DNA of 64,000 nt from Volvox africanus (lineage: Eukaryota; Chlorophyta; Chlorophyceae; Chlamydomonadales; Volvocaceae): the NCBI GenBank assembly GCA_030268105.1, contig BSDZ01000094.1:2886501-2950500 (forward strand), in the 5' to 3' direction. Each line of letters starts with the position of its first letter. The first letter of the stretch is position 1. The notes under the pieces are model-generated. The model did not search any database. It was not told the origin of the DNA and worked only from the letters and a program-made list of their open reading frames with translations. The position numbers and the translations under genes are program-made. Positions 54,801 to 64,000 of the stretch are shown here, piece by piece.

Positions 54801-54910
54801 TGCTGGATAGCCAGGATATCCGTTCCATTCTTTCTCAAGGAAAGGAAGCCCCCGGGCAGGAGGCCCTGCGTGTTCAGCAAACTCCTCAAGTTCACCAGGG
54901 TTTCATTCAC
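42866..54910 (-). CDS. Receptor-like TKL protein kinase with Pro-rich stalk
   Basis: A single-pass surface receptor with an inside kinase, by domain order. Phase-consistent exons: 54272-53761, 53361-53108, 52756-52594, 51846-51709, 51329-51253, 50858-50705, 50305-50100, 49698-49257, 48738-48367, 48311-47763, 46889-46713, 46336-46187, 45755-45545, 45337-45161, 44850-44719, 44311-44049, 43858-43667, 42985-42866 (about 1,429 residues). A further exon, 54910-54630, lies upstream, but the stretch near 54600-54480 changes frame and is unresolved. The ectodomain has repeated units (MVLLYDLTLVNLP, ITLRNLVLYNLAPGG, LVLENVTLVVPEREW) with many N-glycosylation sites, then a (S)PPP stalk. The membrane helix is APLVASLSAAVGAALVIIPI. 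The kinase shows the Gly loop GCGASGAV, the Lys in VAVKTLVV, the catalytic loop HGDLKPEN, DFG, and PAYLAPE. The first exon and signal peptide were not found. Confidence 0.85.
43219..43266. repeat. 8-bp tandem repeat (ATGAATAT), about six copies
   Basis: Located in the last intron of the receptor-kinase gene (42986-43666), close to a telomere-like run and a TA-rich palindromic stretch. Confidence 0.9.
43312..43356. repeat. Short interstitial telomere-like run
   Basis: CCCTAAAA and CCCTAAA units, followed by degenerate CCCTAAAT and CCCTAGA, in the last intron of the receptor-kinase gene. Confidence 0.75.
47027..47056. repeat. Short interstitial telomere-like run (opposite orientation)
   Basis: GGGTTAGGGTTTAGG and GGGTTTTAGG units in the receptor-kinase intron between exons 47763 and 46889. 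Its orientation is opposite to that of the runs at 9901 and 43312. Confidence 0.7.
48319..48349. repeat. TG/CA dinucleotide run
   Basis: Lies in the 54-nt intron 48312-48366 of the receptor-kinase gene. A similar CA run is at 46037-46060, in another intron of the same gene. Confidence 0.8.
51431..51618. mobile_element. Foldback MITE-like element (188 bp)
   Basis: Two inverted arms of about 60 bp flank a loop of about 60 nt. The left arm starts TGTAGTGGTTGAGAGCTGCA and the right arm ends TGCAGCTCTCAATTACTACA. Their shared core is CCTCTCGAGATGCTG. It sits in the receptor-kinase intron 51330-51708. No coding capacity is seen, and the target-site duplication is not clear. A truncated relative is at 26080-26185. 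Confidence 0.8.
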
Positions 54911-55110
54911 CTGCGTTAATAACAAATACACACAGCCGGCAAAACGCACACATACACACACACGCGGCACCTCAGAAATAGTCATAACCGTAGGAATACG
55001 TGAACGTGTATAATATGCTCATGATTGTTATAGACGTGCAAGATCCCGGTCCCGCAAGCCATCTGGCACGTTGGAGAGTTGGTGGTGCCGTACGTTGTAA
55101 TTTGTGGTAA

Positions 55111-55584
55111 ATGTGCACACACAATCAGTCATCATTACATGTTAACCATTTTCGGTTGCATGTGTGGGTGACCCCTGCTGTGGCGGCCTTGGCCTTGGCA
55201 ATGGGGCCCTATTACTTGGGCCGTAGCTTTTTGAATCTGTATTGCTTAGGGGTGCCGAGACTACGCAGCAAATTTATGCTTCAGTTTTTCTGGTGCATGT
55301 GGTGCACTGCCATGGCTGGGATCCAATCACGGACCATCAGATTGTTTTATAGACGCAGATCATTGAGTCTACTTGAGCGTTTACAATGGACCTTTAAGAA
55401 CCCTTTTGGTAACCCCGCCTTGGCCGTCGGTGCCAGTATGGTACCTTGCGCTGACCGCCGGGCCGTGAGCATCTGTACTGCAAGCGACTATTTGTCCCCG
55501 GTGTTTATCAACACCACCATTACAGGTTTAGTCGCTTCTCTCCCAAGTTGCCATGCAGGCTGTTCTCACGCAGGCCTCTATTGA
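55111..55584 (+). CDS. Orphan ORF, possible membrane protein exon
   Basis: An open frame of 157 codons, unusually long for this noncoding stretch. It contains hydrophobic segments (VTPAVAALALAM and FMLQFFWCMWCTAMAG) separated by basic residues. I do not recognise a family. Splice sites occur inside (an acceptor-like CATTACAG near 55527), so it may be one exon of a longer gene. No counterpart was found upstream, where the receptor-kinase gene begins on the other strand. It could also be chance. Confidence 0.3.
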   Translation: MCTHNQSSLHVNHFRLHVWVTPAVAALALAMGPYYLGRSFLNLYCLGVPRLRSKFMLQFFWCMWCTAMAGIQSRTIRLFYRRRSLSLLERLQWTFKNPFGNPALAVGASMVPCADRRAVSICTASDYLSPVFINTTITGLVASLPSCHAGCSHAGLY

Positions 55585-56858
55585 TCCTTGTCCGCTGTTT
55601 TACCATTGCCCCGCGCAATCAAAGAACGTTGGAACCTTTGCGTATCAAGTCGGTTACAAGGACTCCTTCGAACTGGTATTAGACATTATACCCCTGGAGC
55701 AGATATTTACCTCTATAAACGGCAGAACTTCGCATATAACCGAAGGAATTGTGCGGATTATAATAAGCAGTACAAGCCAGCTGGACCATGAATCCGTAAC
55801 CTGCAGGTTCATGGACGGTGGGTTCAAGATAAACACGTTTACATCTGGATGCCCTATCTAGAAACTATCCGGAGGGCTATGCTACAGAGCGGGATTGGGC
55901 CGTAAGCAGTCTGCTGCAGATTAGCACAGAAGTTGCACCAAGCAACACCAGGAAGGGGTGCATTACATTTCATCACTGGCCTTATACATACCATGTTTGT
56001 TTGGGGCAGTGTGCATTATCCTGAGATGTAACGGGGATCTGGTACTACGCCGCAACCACTACTGCCATTATTAGGAATAAGGTATATGGTAGTAAGCTAT
56101 GCGTATTCCTTGCAAGCTACGATTGTGAATAATAATATTATATAATGAATCGATGACTCAGTATACTGGAGCAGTTTCCGCACTACTCTGTACAGCCGCC
56201 GAGCAAGGTAGCCCTGAACCGCTTCAAGAGGCCGGCAGCCACATCCACAATATTAGACTTTTATCGTATTTTGGTCTAGTTTGAAACCAAAGAAGGTTAC
56301 GCCCAGGTATCGTGGTGGGCACCGTAGGCTGCGAAGTGCTGTAAGCCTCTGTAAAAGAGTATCATGAAACGAGATTGCATCGATAGAATTTGATTTGCAT
56401 GCTTTTATAGAATGCCCGGGGGGTTATGAAAGGATAATATGAAATGAGATGGGACAAGCTGGCGACATTCCAGTTGCGAACTTGGCTGCGATCATGAACT
56501 TGGGTATTAAGCGCAGTCTGGTCAAGCGATTCAGGCGCTTCTTGAAATCCGGCATGTGAGAGGGACTCGGACAGGCGAGACAGTGAAAGGTCGAGTTGTA
56601 CTTCTCTTTCCCTTTTCCTTTTGATTTGTACTAACATAAGTTTTAGCTTCATCTTTAATGTTTTTTCCTCTAGACCTAGAGTGCTTTGGACCTCCTGGCT
56701 CGTACCGGCCCTTACGAGCTCCCGAGAAACTTGTAATCACCATGACATCATCATCAACATCTGTACGCAGACTTTACATGAGGTTGATTTTGTTTATATT
56801 TCACATCTTATTTAGCTCATCCTTGCTGGCCCTGCCTTGAGCCTCCTAGCTCGTACGC

Positions 56859-57257
56859 ATGCAATCACACTTTGTCCTCGGGAAGTCGTGCTTCGTGAAG
56901 CCAAAAAGTCTTGGGGGCCCCGGAGCCGGGCAAGCACTTCTACAGGCATTTTTGAAAAAAGTCAAAAACTCCTGGGTCCCGTCAGGGCTGAAGTTCCATG
57001 CCACCTACATTCCTCCAAAGCACAAACCTGCGACCCTGCTGAGCCTGTGACAGAGTGACCCATCAAAGCACGACATGCCACAAAAACGTCCCTATCTCAG
57101 CACAGGGGCCACTGCCCCTGCGGCCAAGGCGGCACTGGATCTTCATTTACTTCAGCAAAAGAGGCAAAGAGAAGAAAGAGTCCGCGCTAAGCAACATCAG
57201 CAAAAAGGCAAATTCACTGACAACCAGGCATTACTGCAGAAAGAGCCACCCGGATGA
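56859..57257 (+). other. Two adjacent ORFs in one frame, separated by a stop
   Basis: 56859-57050 and 57075-57257 are in the same frame. TGA ends the first part, and a second ATG follows within 25 bases. The peptides are rich in Lys, Gln and Pro (KKVKNSWVPSGLKFH; QQKRQREERVRAKQHQQK). No family is recognised. They may be remnants of a transposon protein. Confidence 0.25.
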
Positions 57258-57518
57258 GAGCTGTACACGTCCGAACACCTGAACAAGAGATGGCCAACCC
57301 AAACTTAACAAGACACAGCACATCCGCAACGGCCCCCCAAAGAAGCTTGCCTCTTCTTGCCCCACAAACTATATTTTGTGCAAGTTTGTAGGTAGTTTAG
57401 TGATTGTAATTCCTGGTCCTGTCGTTAGCTTGGGAGCCCTTTGCCTTAGGACATGATAGGCTGCGAAACGAGGCAGAGGAGGGTTGGATGGAGAGAGGAT
57501 GGAGAGATAGAGACGGAC

Positions 57519-57577
57519 GGGGAGAGAAAGAGAGAGAGAGAGAGACAGAGAGAGAGACAGAGAGAGAGAGAGAGAGG
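57519..57577. repeat. GA-rich microsatellite
   Basis: GAGAGA units with a few GACA interruptions. Open frames through it (poly-Arg/Glu and poly-Ser/Leu) are artefacts of the repeat. Confidence 0.9.
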
Positions 57578-60500
57578 AGCTGCGAACTTCACCTCGGACG
57601 GGACCCGGAAATTGTCCGTCCTTCCGGAACAACAGCCCGCCCTTTCCCCCGGGACTTTTAGGGGTAGCCCGCATTTTTCCTTTCGTGGTCATTGCTATTT
57701 CTCTTCAAGGTTCGGTGTTGTGACCACGCCAACAAGTTGTCGAGTTCTCAGAATGTGTAAATGGCAGTTGAGCTTCCCGGCTTTAATGGCTTTTCCCCAT
57801 AATATTTGCCCATAAAAGTGTTGAGCCCGCTTCGGTGTCCACTGGAATTTTTTTATCACGGGAAGCGCGGCTTTCCGGGGTAATGAAAGGTAGTCCTCGT
57901 GAAGAAATACATTGTCTCCGGGGTTGACACGAAAGCTTTTGCCGAAAGTAAGGTCCAGTTCCGGGGACAACTGCTGGATCCTGAACCTTGATATGACTGA
58001 TCAGCTTGGCACTACGAAAGCTGACTCAAGTTACTAACTTATATGAACGAGTCCCGAGAAATATAACTTTCCATACAAGTTCTCATGTTGAAATTCCAGA
58101 ACCCCTAACTTGAAATTTCGGAGGCAAAGGAGCAGCCAGCCAAGCACGCGTTTGCGGTAGTTTTGGATACAAATATTTCGAAGTTGCTTAATGCAACGAA
58201 TGATAAGCTCAAATGAAAGGCACAGACTTCTCATGTTAGCAGTTAGCACGCGCTCGATGAAAATAGCATGGTTCGCGTGCTCTAATATTAATCGAAAAAG
58301 TTTGTTTCGAACTAGTCTTTTAGTGTTTTACATTAACAACTGCCAATAGCTGCATGATATCGCGCACTCACAAATCGCCGATAACAAAGCGTACTTCCTT
58401 TCCCATAAGGAATTTGTAAGCTGAACTTTCCTATGCCCTTCAGGCGCGCTTTTAAAAAGCGCTTTTGTAAAGATAGCTTCAAAATGAAAAGGCATATTTG
58501 TTTTCGCTTGGCAGTACATTTTCCATGAATTTCGAAAGGTTACCAATCAGGACAGCGGTGAATGGGGTATTTGCTCCATCCCGGCATCTTTTACTGCCTT
58601 TAAAACTATCCAGACTATTTACAGACAGATCTATTCTGGAAAGTGTTGTAGTGTACAGAACGGTGCGTCTACATACAAGGTACTTCACGTCGACCCTCAG
58701 ACATCGCGGAAACATCCAACACCGAGCACGATCTGATACACAGAGCAGCAATATTATCAAGTTTGGCTAGATTGCGGATGCGGCTGATGGGCTTCGGAAA
58801 GTACGACTTACAAAGTCCTTCGGGGACTGAAGTACGATTTGGTTATCGGGAAGTCGTCAGTGTGTGAAATTATGCTGCAATCAGAAGTGTATTGTGCAAA
58901 GCGCTAGAATAGGATTATATAACCTTTGGATTAATAGGATTATAAAGCAATAAACATACATTTTGTCCCCTGAAATCGTTTTTGTAGGTTCCGTGGGTCC
59001 CCAGAACTATTAAGGGCCTACCCAGTTACGGCTGCGGGGATGGCCGGAATGGATAGCTACCCTCTTGAAGAAAGAAAACTGACGGAAAATCAACACATGG
59101 ACGCTCTGTTACAACAGAACTCACACACGCCGCGCACCTCGCCGCTGAATATGCCGCCACCACGCCGCTGAATATGCCTTTTGAGGCACAGCGAATATCT
59201 CTGTTGCTCCAGGCTGCAGCACTCCTCCAGTTTGGTATGTAATTCTTCCATCAGCAGGAGCCACTTGGCCATCGACTGGTCAACCAAGTGTACCATTTCA
59301 GAAAGCGTGCACGCCGAGGTTATGCTGCCCCACTTGCTGCCGCTTGACGCGAGGTGATGAGACACCTCCGAATCATTATGCTGAGCATTCTCGCGAAGGG
59401 CATGGTTAACTGTGGTGTTGGGGTGGGCGCCTTCAGTCAGCTCGTAAATGGTCAGGTTGCGCTAAGTGTGCCGAAGGGTAGTTCAAATTGGAGAAACTAA
59501 GCTAACGTTCATCAATGCGGCGGTGGTATATCTGAACACATAGGAAGTGTTCTGGACGTTATCCTGTGGTCCCCAGCGACGTCCTACTGCTTACTAGTAA
59601 CCTGTAGTTGAGGCAGTATCAATAAGTTCTGACAGGTTATAAACTTAATTTCATATGAAATTAACTTAATTTTGTTAACGCTGGTGCAGCTGTCGTAAGC
59701 TGCATCGGCGGAGGCGGTGACCAGAGTTGCTGGTCCTGCTAATGGCGACGTGCTACGTGTCGCTGCTGTGGCGTCCTTGCTGATCGTCATACAGGACACG
59801 GGCGGACCCATAGCTCGTTCGTATGTACGGTGCGCAGGGCGTGGATCCACCAATGCAAGGACCCCATACCACGGCGGTGGCGTCGGATGGACTGCGATGC
59901 CTTGATAATGGCGACGGCGGCAGCTCGTGCCTGGCCTGGTGAAGTACTGCTGTAGTACAGCTTCACCTGGGTTCGCTTGACCTGATCCTGCGTGACATGT
60001 GGAAGATGTGGATGGTGCTGCTTCAACATATCTTGCTGCCGCTGTTGGCAGCTGCACCGGCGCCGCACCGTGCTGAATGGTAGGGCGTTCATGTGCAGTG
60101 CTGAAGGGTTTCCCTCATGATGAGGCAATAGGGTTAGTGCATCATGTCAGGCCAGGTGCACTCCTGAGGAAACCTGCCACTTTTCAATAATGCAGGATAA
60201 ACATTATATGAGCAGCATATATTGCGTGAAGAATGTGTCTTAAATTGTTTTCCCAGCAAGCAGGATTTGCTACAGAAGCAACCGACACGTTTCTTCGCGT
60301 GCTCGTCGCATCTACCATTCAAAGGTGAGCGGCACGGGCCACTCACCATCATTTGTATGTGCAGTACGTGCTTCAGCACTGTGAATGTGACATGCACGGA
60401 AATCGTGGAGATAGCATTCACACCTTCAACCAACATAGGACGCAAATCATTCGGGGGCGTGTCCGAGTGAGTCACACCTAGTCACACTGCCTGTTCTGTA

Positions 60501-62368
60501 GCTGCGCCGTTTTTGGTAACTTGCAGGCAAACGGCCCTAATAGTTGCAACGCCTCTATAAACAGATTTGCGTGACTGAAGAAGGTGCGGTAGACTGCGGT
60601 ATCACGCCGCAGTGAGGATTAGATATTATGTGTCACGACACTGAAACGTAAATGTGTCACGACATCGTTGTGAAAATCGTACACAGTGTGTGCCATACCG
60701 TCACTAATACCGAAACGCAGAAGGGATTCATCCTATCCAGGACGCGATATTCGTCCTCAAACATATCGGATAGATGCCAATGTCACACCTGGACACAGCC
60801 TGCATCAACCGGCATTTATGCCGCTGCCGTGCCCGTGGGTGATGTACCTCAGGGGGCCGAACTCCGGCAAGAAAAATGTAGCCCGGAATATGCCATCGCT
60901 GGGATGTTTTGAAACGTACTCATGGAAAAGCGGTAACAATGAGCGGAGGCGCTTTCGTTCCTTCGGGTGTAATTCGACTGCAACTCGACAGCTGTCATCA
61001 TCATAGGTTTGAATTGTTGTTTGAAAGCACAGTTTGTTATTCGTTACTACAAGCACTTACACCCATGAGCGCGTAGGGGAATATCGGCCGCCCAGATATG
61101 CATATCGCTTGCGTATCGCTAATACCAATGCACTAGCAACGCCTGTCACATAGTACCGTCCCTTGAATACATATAGCGCCTTTAAGTCACTCCCCCCCAG
61201 CGCCATGCTTTTTATGACTTAGCGATGCGCTGGATGGTTGCCGAAATGCTATGCCTAATGTCGGCACCGGATACCGGTCTCAAGGGTTTCAAAAGATTTC
61301 AAGGGCTGACAAGGAACGTCCACCAGGCGTCATGGCGTGAAACACATCGTCCCATGTCATGGCATTACTCAGTATACCACGGTTTCCCAGCCTAACCCTT
61401 GACTTCCATGACACCAAGCATGCAAGATATGGGAACGCACCTCTCCCACCGACTCGATCTGGTAACCTCTCCCGCCGACAGGAACCCGGCAGAACATTTG
61501 CAAGCCCAGCATTATTTCAGCACTTGGGCGTACTCCGTTATCGGCTCACTCCATAGGACTCCATCATGGTCTCATATAGAAGGGATAGCTTCATGAGCGC
61601 ACATATCCCTCGTCTTGGGCTAGTGAGTGCTTTTTTCCGTCAGACTTGTCATACTCACGCTCATCTGTTACGTGAATCCAATGAGGGGACGACACTACAG
61701 TTGCGCAGCTGCCCTTCCCATATATGAAGATTGCCTTTTATGAAGTTCTTATGACATTTTAAAGCTCGCTTACTTAATTAACAAAGGAAATTATGACTAC
61801 TTATAACCATATTATATTAACGGTATGTCTCATTTACATATCTGAGCCCGTGAGCCGTTGCCTGAAAGGGATCTACCTACCTACCAAGATCAACAATATC
61901 GATACCTAAATGATGTCACTACCTCACCATTCTTACGAATTCCGCTCGGGATCGGACTGAGAATGTTTTGCTATTTGACGTATTCCTTACATACAGGTAC
62001 CGCTAACCCTCTTCCTGACCTCCCTTTCGGATTCCATACGAACACAGAGTTATGAAGTCAGTGCACAGATTGTCTGGGCTGAAGGACCCTGCGTTATCGA
62101 CTCAATACCAAGGCCAGATACCAGTGCACCAATCTGGCTGAATCTCTACCAACGATAGAGTCATTAGATCGTAAATTTTGTAAGCCGAGACATGTAGTGC
62201 AAGGCCAAAGGCTTGCTGCAACCATTCAGGCAGCTAACTAACCGCCTTACGCAATCGACCGCTCCAATGCTCTACAATGCAAAGCGATTTACTTCCAATA
62301 ATTCCAAATACAACCAACAGCTGACATTCATTCTTATTATGACATTCATTCTCGGCAAAGCAGACCAT

Positions 62369-62405
62369 CGCGATCAACATTCCGTACGATTCTGGGCCTT
62401 GCGTG
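62369..62405 (+). promoter_or_regulatory. Conserved upstream block of LHCII copy C
   Basis: Reads CGCGATCAACATTCCGTACG followed by ATTCTGGGCCTTGCGTG, 103-139 bp before the ATG. It matches the blocks upstream of copies A and B. A TTTAAAAAG stretch, perhaps TATA-like, follows at about 62419. Confidence 0.6.
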
Positions 62406-62507
62406 ACACAATCGAACACTTTAAAAAGCCCCCATCATACGCATCTTCTGTACAACTACTGAAATTTCGAACACGTGTGTACGATTTCGAAGAGTTGTCC
62501 CCAAGAG

Positions 62508-63817
62508 ATGGCTGCCATTGCAAAGTCCGCTATCCGCAGCTCCGTGCGCCCATGTGTTGTGGGCAGCCGGGTGAGTCATGGAAGGTTACGCATCAAGCTT
62601 AGTTGACAATAACGCTGACATCTATATGAATTCCAAGCATAGATAATCAAAGATTGCCGACTGCTCGTCCTAAATCTCACCCGACAAGGGCATTCCTTAT
62701 TGCATCCCGCCATATTGCGCAGGCTGCCCGTGTGGTGCCTCGTGCAGCCATCGAGTGGTATGGCCCTGACCGCCCCAAGTTCCTTGGTGAGTTCCTAGCG
62801 ATACTAAGTCACAGTTCACACTGTCATGCTCACACATATCCTAGCACGTTTTCGGGCCTGCACCGTCTTAAATACTCCATATCCTAGGTGTCTGTCAGGT
62901 GATGGACTTCGTGTCGAGTCCGCATCTGACCCAAATCAAATGTTTCAAGTTGCTTACACGCTCCGCTCCCCATCTCCACAGGCCCCTTCTCGGAGGGTGA
63001 TGTCCCGCCCTACCTGACCGGCGAGTTCCCCGGCGACTACGGCTGGGACACGGCCGGACTGTCTGCTGACCCGGAGACTTTCAAGCGCTACCGCGAGCTG
63101 GAGCTCATCCATGCTCGCTGGGCCATGTTGGGCGCTCTGGGATGCCTGACCCCGGAGCTGCTGTCCAAGTACGCGGGTGTCTCGTTCGGTGAGGCTGTCT
63201 GGTTCAAGGCTGGCGCCCAGATCTTCGCCGATGGCGGCCTGAACTACCTGGGCAACGAGAACCTGGTGCACGCCCAGTCGATCATTGCCACCCTGGCCGT
63301 CCAGGTGAGGGACAGCAAGGGGGCGGGGGATTGGTGGTCTGTTGAGATGTCAACGCAGTTTGCTGGTGTGTTCGGGACCTCGTCTGTATATGAAAATGCG
63401 AAATGAATTGCCAAGGGCAGCGTCTGAGCTTGGGTGTTATCCGCTCTTGAGACGCGTTCCTGTCCCAGTATCCTGACCTTCCTCGCTGCGTCCCTTGACT
63501 CTGCACGGCAGGTGGTGGTGATGGGCCTTGCTGAGGCTTACCGTGCTAACGGCGGCCCGCTGGGCGAGGGCCTGGACCCCCTGCACCCTGGTGGCGCCTT
63601 CGACCCGCTGGGCCTGGCTGACGACCCGGACACCTTCGCCGAGCTGAAGGTCAAGGAGATCAAGAACGGCCGCCTGGCCATGTTCTCGATGTTCGGCTTC
63701 TTCGTGCAGGCCATCGTGACCGGCAAGGGACCCGTGGAGAACTTGTCGGACCACCTGGCCAACCCCAGCGCCGTCAACGCCTTCGCCTACGCAACCAAGT
63801 TCACCCCGTCTGCGTAA
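62508..63817 (+). CDS. LHCBM: LHCII chlorophyll a/b-binding protein, copy C
   Basis: Third antenna gene, inverted relative to A and B. Exons are 62508-62570, 62723-62786, 62982-63304 and 63512-63817 (251 residues). Exon 1 encodes its own transit-peptide start, [21 protein letters not shown], one residue longer than in A and B. Exons 2-4 encode the same protein as A and B except for one change in helix C, SMFGFF instead of SVFGFF. Intron 3 looks identical to A and B; intron 2 differs at several positions. Similarity stops just after the stop codon and just before exon 2. Confidence 0.97.
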
Positions 63818-64000
63818 TGGTCCATGCGAGTGTTGTTTAGGATTGAAATTGGTGCTGGATTGTGATGGGAGTGAAGTCGAAATCTCATGGTCACGTATAG
63901 TTGAGTAGAACACGGACGCATAGACTTGCATAGATTTACCCTGGTTTACCCTGGTTGATGTAAACCCTGCAGATGTAATGACTGACGATGCATAATGTCT

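Larger units (their letters stand above)
55585..62368. other. Largely unassigned region
   Basis: About 6.8 kb with no recognisable gene. Noteworthy content: two short plus-strand ORFs in one frame (56859-57257), a GA-rich microsatellite (57519-57577), a minus-strand ORF of 91 codons (57695-57970), a tandem duplication of GCCGCTGAATATGCC at about 59141-59177, and a minus-strand ORF of 157 codons at 59584-60057 with no known motif. The composition suggests old transposon debris, but no diagnostic transposase or RT motif is visible. Confidence 0.4.

Noticed and set aside
57453..57815. Plus-strand Arg/Glu-rich ORF of 120 codons
   Set aside because: Its charged stretch is the GA microsatellite; nothing else supports coding.

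Overview
The window is nuclear DNA of a green alga of the Chlamydomonas/Volvox group (Chlamydomonadales), on current evidence. Genes are split into many short exons with GT-AG introns whose phases can be followed. They encode families typical of this lineage: a gametolysin/VMP-type M11 metalloprotease with a hydroxyproline-rich tail, LHCII (LHCBM) antenna proteins, a scavenger-receptor-cysteine-rich (SRCR) protein with a Pro/Lys linker, and a very large receptor-like kinase with a Pro-rich stalk. Interstitial telomere-like runs mix the TTTTAGGG and TTTAGGG units. I cannot name the species; the intergenic DNA and introns look more AT-rich than those of C. reinhardtii.

Layout. 1-258 (+): last exon of a lysophosphatidate acyltransferase. 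2719-5345 (+): five-exon RING-finger protein. About 7025-11243 (-): SRCR protein, partly resolved. 14381-18881 (-): complete nine-exon 4-hydroxyphenylpyruvate dioxygenase, head to head with 19889-22953 (+), an 882-residue protein of unknown function with a basic N-terminus. 22954-28190: gene-poor, with a hairpin element and a partial MITE. 28191-32477 (+): secreted metalloprotease. 33270-34562 (-) and 39160-40464 (-): two LHCII genes flanking a decayed Ty1/copia remnant (36176-38245, -). 42866 to about 54910 (-): receptor-like kinase of at least 18 exons, carrying a foldback MITE in one intron. 55111-62368: mostly unassigned, with a few orphan ORFs. 62508-63817 (+): a third LHCII gene in inverted orientation.

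Functional links are loose. The LHCII genes and HPPD (plastoquinone and tocopherol synthesis) both serve the thylakoid; the metalloprotease, SRCR protein and receptor kinase are secreted or surface proteins of the extracellular-matrix type. The most striking structure is the LHCII trio: exons 2-4 and introns 2 and 3 are identical or nearly so, while exon 1, intron 1 and the 3' flanks differ, which points to gene conversion. A roughly 37-bp block is also conserved about 90-140 bp upstream of all three start codons.
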